Shown in pieces: positions 1 through 6,169 of a stretch of 29,612 bases of DNA. The notes beneath the pieces are model-generated. The model was not told where the DNA came from. It saw only the letters and a program-made list of their open reading frames with translations, and ran no database searches. The stretch is from Candidatus Delongbacteria bacterium (GTDB lineage: Bacteria > UBA4055). Location: NCBI GenBank assembly GCA_003477045.1, contig DMTS01000072.1, forward strand, positions 7,631-37,242, read 5' to 3'. The number at the start of each line of letters is the position of its first letter. The stretch's first letter is position 1. The translations under genes and the position numbers were made by a program.

Positions 1-1545
1 CAGAATTTCAGGGCTGAAGGGCGTGTTTTTATAGATCGGTAAATTCTCATTAAGAGCTGTGATGATTTCCCAAACGGTTTTAGGAGTTTTTCCGAACAGT
101 TTCTCCCTTTCGTCCTGCGTAAAATGATCAAAAACATTCTCTTCGCAAACATACTGCTTTTCTTTCAACAGATATGCCGAATTTTCTCCGCTTTTTTTAA
201 GAATTTCCTTATTTAGCTGATCTGCCGATTTGTCTGAAGAATATTTCATGCCGTCAAGCATCGCAAGATAAAATGCGGACACTGCGAGATAAACATTCGT
301 GTGAGGATTAGGCGCTCTAACCTCAAATCTGACTGACAAAGGACTGACCGATCTTACTAGCCCCACAAGAACAGTTCTGTTCCTGGATGGTGATTTTGGT
401 GTCAGTCCGAGAGATGCAACGACACTGACCGGTGCCTCAAAACCTGGCTGAAGTCTTTTAATGGCCGAATGAGAATTCGTTACGAACGGATTCACCGATT
501 TCCAGTTCTTTAATAATCCCATCAATGCACCGTAGCCCAACTCAGAAAGATAAAATTTATTATCAGATGGCCCGAAAAGATTTATCTTCTTTCCGTTCTT
601 TAATTTAACGCCCATGCCTATGTGTATATGCTCGCCTGAACCTGCGACACCGTCAACCGGCTTGGCAACGAAGATAGCCTCAAGCCCGTTTTTACGGAAT
701 ACTTCCTTTACTACATATCTGACGAATATTTCATTGTCTGCGGCCTGAAGCGGATCGGTGAATTTCCAGTCTATTTCAAGCTGCTCCATAACATCGTAGA
801 GCCTTCCTTCCCTGCTTATTTTTCCCTTTACGCCGCCGACTTCCTTATGACCCATTTCAGGTTCAATCCCGTAATTTTCCAGCATGATGAGCGTTTCCTC
901 GAGTGATTTTCTCACCTGTCCTTTAGTCCTTTTCCAGTATGATTCCTTAAGTTCCTGACTGAGAGAAAGTTCCTCTTTCGAAACTTTATCCATAGTTGTC
1001 CTGACCCAGAATTCAAGCTCGGTTCCGGTGCTATAATAGATATCTGAAATGTCCGTAAACTTTATCTTTTGTTGTTTTAATATGTTCGGATTAGATTTTA
1101 AAATCGCAAGAGTCTTTTCCTTTACATGCGCCATCGTATTTTTTAATACAGATCGAGAGCAGTAGAATTTATCATGATGCTTGAAAAACACCGGTATCCT
1201 GATCGTTCCTATCGGTTCGGAACTGAAAATACTTTCGTCGAGATTGTAATCAATGAACCACTTTGCCTCAGTATCGACTATGAAATCAATTTTGGCATCG
1301 CTGATCGTGGCTATGCCCGGTAAATTTACGGAAGATCCGTCCGTCTGAACTCCGCCTGAAAAAATATCGTCAATATTCTTGAGAAAATACGAAACGGGTA
1401 TTCTTTCATCAACATCGTTCCCTAGAAAATCTATTCCTGAAAGCGATACGAATTTTATATTCGGGTTCTTAATTATAAAATCATTGAGCGCGGGTTTTGT
1501 TTTCTGTTCGTCCTTTAGGAAGTAGCACAGGTTGTTAAGCATCAT
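1..1545 (-). CDS. glnA: Glutamine synthetase, long clostridial-like type (partial, 3' end beyond window)
   Basis: The frame is open from an ATG at 1545 to the window edge, giving 515 codons without a stop. The product should ligate ammonia to glutamate using ATP in the cytoplasm. Visible glutamine synthetase motifs are TELEFW (residues 175-180, metal-binding glutamates), EPEMGHKEVGG (228-238), GSGEHIHIGM (302-311), a KRLQPGFEAP segment (363-372) and RFEVRAPNPHTNVYLA (406-421). The protein is already longer than the usual 440-470 residue GlnA, so it belongs to the long form seen in clostridia and some other anaerobes. Two ATG codons are adjacent; GGAG lies 3 bases before the first (1545) and 6 before the second (1542), so the second may be the true start. 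It lies 11 bases after the nuclease stop and is probably co-transcribed with it. Confidence 0.93.
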   Translation of the reverse strand, partial: MMLNNLCYFLKDEQKTKPALNDFIIKNPNIKFVSLSGIDFLGNDVDERIPVSYFLKNIDDIFSGGVQTDGSSVNLPGIATISDAKIDFIVDTEAKWFIDYNLDESIFSSEPIGTIRIPVFFKHHDKFYCSRSVLKNTMAHVKEKTLAILKSNPNILKQQKIKFTDISDIYYSTGTELEFWVRTTMDKVSKEELSLSQELKESYWKRTKGQVRKSLEETLIMLENYGIEPEMGHKEVGGVKGKISREGRLYDVMEQLEIDWKFTDPLQAADNEIFVRYVVKEVFRKNGLEAIFVAKPVDGVAGSGEHIHIGMGVKLKNGKKINLFGPSDNKFYLSELGYGALMGLLKNWKSVNPFVTNSHSAIKRLQPGFEAPVSVVASLGLTPKSPSRNRTVLVGLVRSVSPLSVRFEVRAPNPHTNVYLAVSAFYLAMLDGMKYSSDKSADQLNKEILKKSGENSAYLLKEKQYVCEENVFDHFTQDEREKLFGKTPKTVWEIITALNENLPIYKNTPFSPEIL

Positions 1546-1556
1546 AATCTCCTATT

Positions 1557-2210
1557 TTAAGGTTTACATGATTTACAGGGTTTATATCCCTGCTTGATAG
1601 CTTCTTCTTTTGTTTTAAAAAACACCTGATTGTTTTTCGATATCTTCTTGCCCCATTCGCAGGACAGGGTATGAAATTTACTAGAGTTGGCTGATCCTAC
1701 GAAATTACCGCCCGCAGCCGAAACCGGCTTATCGGAAGAATTTATATTCTTTCTAAAATTCCACGGGGGTACGGGATCTTTATCAGCCCATAGTCCGATC
1801 TTTTTATATCTCGCCTGGTCTTCCATGTCCGCGAGCCTGCGTTCTTTATTATATTCTTTATAATGCCACGCGTAACCCGCTTTTAAAAGCTCCTCATTCA
1901 AAATTCTTCCGGACGGAAGATAAACTCTTGAAATAAACCTGCCGTATTTATCATTTTCAGAAATTTCAGCTCTGACGGTATAGCCGAAACACAGGCTTGA
2001 AGTAAATTCCTTTGCCTTCTGTCCGAACGCCTGATTCTTTTCCGGACAGTCAACTCCGTCAAGACGGAGTCTATAAGGTTTATTATCCTGTAATATCTCT
2101 ATCGTGTCACCGTCTTTAACGGCGATCACTTTTCCCGAAACTGAATAGCCGCAGGTGAACTGCATAACGGACAGGATAAGAAATATTAATAAAAAAGATG
2201 AATTTCTCAT
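1557..2210 (-). CDS. Secreted staphylococcal-nuclease-like protein with C-terminal Ada-type zinc module
   Basis: 217 residues. A hydrophobic signal segment (about 5-20) is followed by an SNase (thermonuclease) domain. The calcium-dependent catalytic set is recognisable: D33/D35/T36 in VKDGDT, R49 and D54-E57 in RLRLDGVDCPE, and R91 in NDKYGR. After a linker of about 25 residues, the last 45 residues resemble the small Ada metal-binding domain: H180, C184, the phrase KEEAIKQGYKPC, and C212/C215. It probably cleaves extracellular or periplasmic nucleic acid, for nutrition or defence. C20 sits at the end of the hydrophobic stretch, but QFTC is a poor lipobox. No good ribosome-binding site is seen before the ATG at 2210. 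It is divergent from the molybdopterin operon and probably co-transcribed with the downstream glutamine synthetase. Confidence 0.9.
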   Translation of the reverse strand: MRNSSFLLIFLILSVMQFTCGYSVSGKVIAVKDGDTIEILQDNKPYRLRLDGVDCPEKNQAFGQKAKEFTSSLCFGYTVRAEISENDKYGRFISRVYLPSGRILNEELLKAGYAWHYKEYNKERRLADMEDQARYKKIGLWADKDPVPPWNFRKNINSSDKPVSAAGGNFVGSANSSKFHTLSCEWGKKISKNNQVFFKTKEEAIKQGYKPCKSCKP

Positions 2211-2284
2211 GCAATTAAATATAAATAAAATATTTCTGAATTAAAATGCAAAATATAAACATCAGTTCAGTTTTTTAATTTCGT

Positions 2285-2313
2285 TTGATTAAAGTATGTT
2301 TTTTTCATAAATT
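2285..2313 (+). promoter_or_regulatory. Promoter of the moaA operon
   Basis: The hexamers TTGATT (2285-2290) and TAAATT (2308-2313) are separated by 17 bases. Transcription would start near 2320, giving a leader of about 15 bases that holds only the ribosome-binding site AAAGGAG. That leaves no room for a molybdenum-cofactor riboswitch. Assigned by pattern only. Confidence 0.6.
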
Positions 2314-2334
2314 ACGACCCTTGAAAGGAGAATC

Positions 2335-3135
2335 ATGAAAGACAGGTTCAACAGAAATATCACTTATTTAAGAATATCCGTTACGGACAGATGTAATCTG
2401 AGATGTACTTACTGCATGCCTGAAAACGGTGTAGAGTGCCTGACCCATTCCGACCTTCTTACGTTTGAAGAGATCGCTGATTTTACAAAATGCGCCGTAA
2501 GTCTGGGTATAAACAAAGTTCGTCTTACAGGCGGGGAACCTCTGGTAAGAAAAGGAATAACCGATCTCGTGCGGATGATCTGGAACATTGAAGGGGTAAA
2601 AGACCTTTCGATGACTACCAACGCTGTACTTTTAAAACAATTTGCAGCTCAGCTGAAAGAAGCCGGACTTAAGAGACTTAATATCAGTCTTGACACGGTT
2701 GACCGCGATAAGTTCATTCAAATATCAAGAAGAGACCTTCTTCCCGATGTGCTTGAAGGCATAGACGAAGCTATAAATTGCGGGTTTGATAAAATAAAGC
2801 TGAACTGCGTGGTCGAAAAAAACAGAAATGAGCCTAACGCGCTTGCAGTTGCGGAATATGCAGGATCGAAAGAACTTGATGTCAGATTTATACGCACAAT
2901 GAACCTTGATACAGGCGAATTCTGGGTGGTTGACGGCGGGATCGGAGGAGACTGTTCCATCTGCAACAGGATCAGACTTTCTGCTAAAGGCGATGTACTC
3001 CCGTGTCTTTTCTCGGATATCGGCTTTTCAGTCAGAGAATTTGGCGCATGCGAAGCTATAAAGATGGCTGTTGAAAGCAAACCGCAGAAAGGTACCTTGA
3101 GCAGATCTCATGAATTTTACAATGTCGGAGGATAG
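2335..3135 (+). CDS. moaA: GTP 3',8-cyclase MoaA, unusually short form
   Basis: Radical SAM enzyme for the first step of molybdenum-cofactor synthesis, rearranging GTP to 3',8-cyclo-H2-GTP for MoaC. The N-terminal [4Fe-4S] motif is C20, C24, C27 (DRCNLRCTYCM). LTGGEP (64-69) and RLNISLD (114-120) follow. The C-terminal cluster ligands C207, C210 and C224 flank the GTP-binding NRIRLSAKGD segment. The last two residues are the conserved Gly-Gly tail. At 266 residues it is about 50-60 shorter than the usual 320-340. The missing part falls between VRFIRTM (183-189) and the second cysteine cluster. All functional motifs are intact, so this looks like a compact enzyme, not a broken gene. The start has AAAGGAG nearby, and the stop is immediately followed by the moaC start. 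Confidence 0.93.
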   Translation: MKDRFNRNITYLRISVTDRCNLRCTYCMPENGVECLTHSDLLTFEEIADFTKCAVSLGINKVRLTGGEPLVRKGITDLVRMIWNIEGVKDLSMTTNAVLLKQFAAQLKEAGLKRLNISLDTVDRDKFIQISRRDLLPDVLEGIDEAINCGFDKIKLNCVVEKNRNEPNALAVAEYAGSKELDVRFIRTMNLDTGEFWVVDGGIGGDCSICNRIRLSAKGDVLPCLFSDIGFSVREFGACEAIKMAVESKPQKGTLSRSHEFYNVGG

Positions 3136-3136
3136 T

Positions 3137-3592
3137 ATGGCTAAAAAGTTTTCACATACGGACGAACAGGGAAGAGCGAACATGGTCGATGTGGGCGGAA
3201 AGCCCGATATGATCAGAACCGCTGAAGCTGAGGGGAAGATACTTCTGTCGAAAGAAGCCTTAAAACTGATTAAGGAAAATAAAAATAAAAAAGGTGCTGT
3301 TCTGACTACTGCCCAGATAGCGGGAATAATGGGCGGCAAAAAAACTTCCGAACTTATACCTTTGTGCCACCCGCTGAATATAACCAAGCTTGATGTTACT
3401 ACTGAACTTGTTGAAGATGGCGTAGTCGTGAAAAGTTTTGCCAAATGCACAGGAAAAACGGGGATCGAAATGGAAGCGCTCACAGCCGTAAATATCGCTC
3501 TTCTGACGATTTATGATATGTGCAAAGCCGTTGATAAAAAAATGATAATTACAGATATAAAACTGATCTCTAAAACCAAGGATAAAATATAA
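3137..3592 (+). CDS. moaC: Cyclic pyranopterin monophosphate synthase MoaC
   Basis: 151 residues, the normal length for MoaC, which converts the MoaA product to cyclic pyranopterin monophosphate. Family segments are MVDV near the N-terminus, ELIPLCHPLNIT around the substrate site, and CTGKTGIEMEALTAV followed by IYDMCKAVDK with the conserved Asp and Lys. The ATG at 3137 was chosen because GGAGGA ends a few bases before it and the protein then begins MAKKFSHTD, as in homologues. An in-frame upstream ATG at 3110 lies inside moaA and has no such site. The stop overlaps the next start in TAATG, so translation is probably coupled. Confidence 0.96.
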   Translation: MAKKFSHTDEQGRANMVDVGGKPDMIRTAEAEGKILLSKEALKLIKENKNKKGAVLTTAQIAGIMGGKKTSELIPLCHPLNITKLDVTTELVEDGVVVKSFAKCTGKTGIEMEALTAVNIALLTIYDMCKAVDKKMIITDIKLISKTKDKI

Positions 3593-4035
3593 TGCAGACC
3601 GGAAAAATTAAGGCAATATGTATATCGGAAAAAAAGGGAACGGAAAAACATTCAGTTCCTTCGGCGGAGATAAATGACAAAGGTATCGTAGCGGATGCTC
3701 ACGCAGGGGACTGGCACAGGCAGATAAGCCTGCTTTCCTATGATGAAGTCATGAAGTTCAAGAATGCCAATCCGCAGGTAAAGATCGGGGACGGGGCATT
3801 CGGTGAAAATCTTCTCATCGAGGGCGTTGACCTTTGCAAGCCCGGGATAGGCGACAGGGTTGTGATCGGAGCTGTCGAGCTTGAAGTGACTCAGATCGGA
3901 AAAGAGTGTCACGGCGATGGATGCACGATCTACAGGGCAGTAGGAAAATGTATCATGCCGAAAACAGGGATTTTTACAAAAGTAATTAAGCCGGGAACTA
4001 TCAAAACCGGCGATGAGGTGAAATATTTTGGATAA
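3592..4035 (+). CDS. MOSC-domain protein
   Basis: 147 residues forming a stand-alone MOSC domain, the fold shared with the C-terminal part of molybdenum-cofactor sulfurases. Typical features are the conserved start AEINDKGIVADAHAG, GAFGENLLIEGVD (68-80), GIGDRVVIG and the cysteine-containing C-terminal stretch with C106, C111 and C120 before MPKTGIF. Small MOSC proteins of this kind commonly sit beside moaC and mog in anaerobes. A role in late cofactor maturation, sulfur transfer or metal handling is inferred from this context; no reaction is shown by the sequence. Its start overlaps the moaC stop by one base. Confidence 0.9.
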   Translation: MQTGKIKAICISEKKGTEKHSVPSAEINDKGIVADAHAGDWHRQISLLSYDEVMKFKNANPQVKIGDGAFGENLLIEGVDLCKPGIGDRVVIGAVELEVTQIGKECHGDGCTIYRAVGKCIMPKTGIFTKVIKPGTIKTGDEVKYFG

Positions 4036-4519
4036 ACCTGAAAAGATCAGCATAATAACTTTAAGCGACAGGGCTTTCAAAGGAATTTACGCAGACCTGA
4101 GCGGACCGAAGATAAAAGAGCTGCTTGAAACTCATTATCCAGGCAGAAATATTGAGATAAATATTGAGATAATTCCGGATGATAAAGAATTGCTTCAGAA
4201 AGCACTTGAAGAAGCCTTAGAATCCGGAGCCGATGCGATCTTCACCACGGGTGGAACCGGGATCGGACCGAGGGATATCACTCCCGAAGTTGTGACTGAA
4301 TTCGCAGATAAGCTTCTTCCCGGGATAATGGATCATATTCGGATAAAATACGGTTCTATCAACCCGAATGCCCTTTTATCGAGAAGCGTAGCCGGTGTAA
4401 AAGAACATACCCTGATCTACTCTCTTCCGGGCAGCGTCAGGGCCGTTGATGAATATATGAATGAAATTTTAGTTACAATAGACCATCTTTTCAAGATGCT
4501 TTACGGAGAAGGACACTAG
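4028..4519 (+). CDS. mog: Molybdopterin adenylyltransferase, MogA/MoaB family
   Basis: 163 residues. Adenylylates molybdopterin ahead of metal insertion. The signature TTGGTGIGPRDITPE (73-87) carries the conserved Asp (D83) and the nucleotide-binding glycines; D51 and the late SLPGSVRAVDEY motif also fit. The start is a TTG overlapping the end of the MOSC gene by 8 bases, with GAGG 9 bases upstream; no ATG gives a complete N-terminus. MogA and MoaB cannot be fully separated by sequence alone. A 12-base tandem duplication near codons 41-48 adds a second Asn-Ile-Glu-Ile to a surface stretch. The gene ends 4 bases from the convergent propeller gene. Confidence 0.92.
   Translation: MDKPEKISIITLSDRAFKGIYADLSGPKIKELLETHYPGRNIEINIEIIPDDKELLQKALEEALESGADAIFTTGGTGIGPRDITPEVVTEFADKLLPGIMDHIRIKYGSINPNALLSRSVAGVKEHTLIYSLPGSVRAVDEYMNEILVTIDHLFKMLYGEGH
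4147..4170 (+). repeat. 12-base tandem duplication within mog
   Basis: Two exact copies of AAATATTGAGAT (4147-4158 and 4159-4170). The duplication keeps the reading frame and yields Asn-Ile-Glu-Ile twice in succession. Confidence 0.9.
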
Positions 4520-4523
4520 TCCG

Positions 4524-6143
4524 TTATTCAGAAGGAATTTCTTGAACAGCCGGTTGTTCGGGAGATTCATCGTCTTTTATCGCTTTTGATTTCCTTTGTT
4601 TCTTCTTTTCCCTTCTTTCCTTTTTAGCCCTCTGTGCTTCCTCATCAACTTTCGGTTCGTAGTATATTCTAGTTATAGTAGAAACCGTAGCTGTTTTAAA
4701 ATATTCATATCTTAAAAACAAAAATGCGTCCTTTGTAAGCACCGGAAAGTCATTGTCCAATGAGATCGCAAGCTGTTTAGCATAAAATCCGTCATTTGCA
4801 TACCATTTTTTTGTATCGACCATAAATATCGATTCGTACGGGTCGTATTTTCCCATAAATACAATATCTTCCCCCAAAAATCCGATCCCGTTCTCTTTTG
4901 TTGCTACATCGCCCATAACAACTTCCGAACTTTCATTTTTAACGACCTTTGATACTATTTCGGTTTCATTTATTGCTACCGTCGCTACCTGCAGGTTGAT
5001 AATGTTGGTCCTCTTTTCTCTTAAGTCGAGAGGTGTTCTTGAGATCGGTAAAGCTTTGCAGTAATAAAGCTTTTTGCCGGACGGGCTCCATTGATACGGA
5101 TAGTCAGTAAAGCCTGATAAATTATCTACTGTAGTGCCTGTTTTGTCTTTCATATTATAGATGTTTATGGAATATTCAGCATAACCTTTTCCCGGGATCA
5201 TATCCTTTTTATACGAAACAAAAGCAAAAACATAAGGGATAGTCGGCGAGCATACCGGTCTTAGCTGATCATATTTTTTCTTAATACACATAGTATATTT
5301 TGCACCCTTGAAGTCTGCTTCTTTGTATTGGAACAACTTTCTGACCACTGCGATATTCATGTCGTCGGCAAATTTTTCTTTCTTGTTCTCTTTCTGTAGT
5401 TTAAGCGTAAAAAAAACATCTTCCCCTGTCGAATTGAAATCTGCATGCATACAATGGTTCACGGTTCCTTTCGGTTCTTCAAAATCCAGCCTTGATACTT
5501 TTATACTTGATTCATCCATTAAATGCGGATCTGAGATTTCTACAATATATATCTGGTCCCTGTTCTCAAACCCGTTGGAGCAAAATACCATATAATTTTT
5601 ATCAGGATGCCAGTTCGCACCTCTGTCCTGAACAGGAAAAGACATGCGCCGTATATTGCGCTCATAATCTTCTATCGGGGAAACCTGTACTAAAAACTGA
5701 GATTCGATATTATAAAGTATCAGTTTTATTGATTTGTCATCAGTTGTCGTAACTTCGAAGCTTAGAAGGTTATTATCAAAAGGCGCAGCCTGAATATTGG
5801 AAATATAACCGTTAAGTTCCGGATCATCGCCCGCAATTATATCTTCCATAGTCAGATTTTTTCCGTCAAAAATATTTTGTATAAGGGCTGTAATTCTCTC
5901 GGATCTTGCACTGTCAGTTTCAGCCGTTTCAACAGGAACAACAGGAACTTCTATAGGTTCAATTATTTCCTGAGGGAGCGATTCCTCAATAACTGCTTCC
6001 GGCTCATCTTCTGTCTGAACCGGGACTGATATTTCAATAGACGGAACATCCTCTTCAAGAACCGTATCGCCTAAAATAGAGTCCTCAGACTGAGAAAAAG
6101 TTATTGAACTGATGATCAGTACTGCTAAAAATAGTTCTTTCAT
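4524..6143 (-). CDS. Secreted TolB-like beta-propeller protein, function unknown
   Basis: 539 residues. Residues 1-18 form a signal peptide. A low-complexity stretch rich in Glu, Pro and Val follows to about residue 80. The middle contains PD40/TolB-type propeller blades, for example GANWHPDKNYMVFCSNG and YPYQWSPSGKKLYYCKA, each followed by a short linker and a new strand set. The last 40 residues are strongly basic then acidic (KKERREKKKQRK then DDESPEQ). It resembles periplasmic TolB only in fold. Pal/TolA neighbours are absent, so it may bind cell-wall or outer-membrane partners. It starts 26 bases after parC with a GGGGG ribosome-binding site and is the last gene of the replication run. 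Confidence 0.75.
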   Translation of the reverse strand: MKELFLAVLIISSITFSQSEDSILGDTVLEEDVPSIEISVPVQTEDEPEAVIEESLPQEIIEPIEVPVVPVETAETDSARSERITALIQNIFDGKNLTMEDIIAGDDPELNGYISNIQAAPFDNNLLSFEVTTTDDKSIKLILYNIESQFLVQVSPIEDYERNIRRMSFPVQDRGANWHPDKNYMVFCSNGFENRDQIYIVEISDPHLMDESSIKVSRLDFEEPKGTVNHCMHADFNSTGEDVFFTLKLQKENKKEKFADDMNIAVVRKLFQYKEADFKGAKYTMCIKKKYDQLRPVCSPTIPYVFAFVSYKKDMIPGKGYAEYSINIYNMKDKTGTTVDNLSGFTDYPYQWSPSGKKLYYCKALPISRTPLDLREKRTNIINLQVATVAINETEIVSKVVKNESSEVVMGDVATKENGIGFLGEDIVFMGKYDPYESIFMVDTKKWYANDGFYAKQLAISLDNDFPVLTKDAFLFLRYEYFKTATVSTITRIYYEPKVDEEAQRAKKERREKKKQRKSKAIKDDESPEQPAVQEIPSE

Positions 6144-6169
6144 AAATTACCCCCGTTCATAAATGTATA

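Noticed and set aside
2314..2334. Molybdenum-cofactor riboswitch before moaA
   Set aside because: The predicted leader is only about 15 bases, too short for any riboswitch.
3028..3483. Long open frame on the minus strand opposite moaC
   Set aside because: It is the antisense of a well-recognised family, with no ribosome-binding site and no recognisable motif.
4511..4522. Hairpin GGAC-ACTA-GTCC between mog and the propeller gene
   Set aside because: The stem is only four bases with no T-run, so it is not a plausible terminator.
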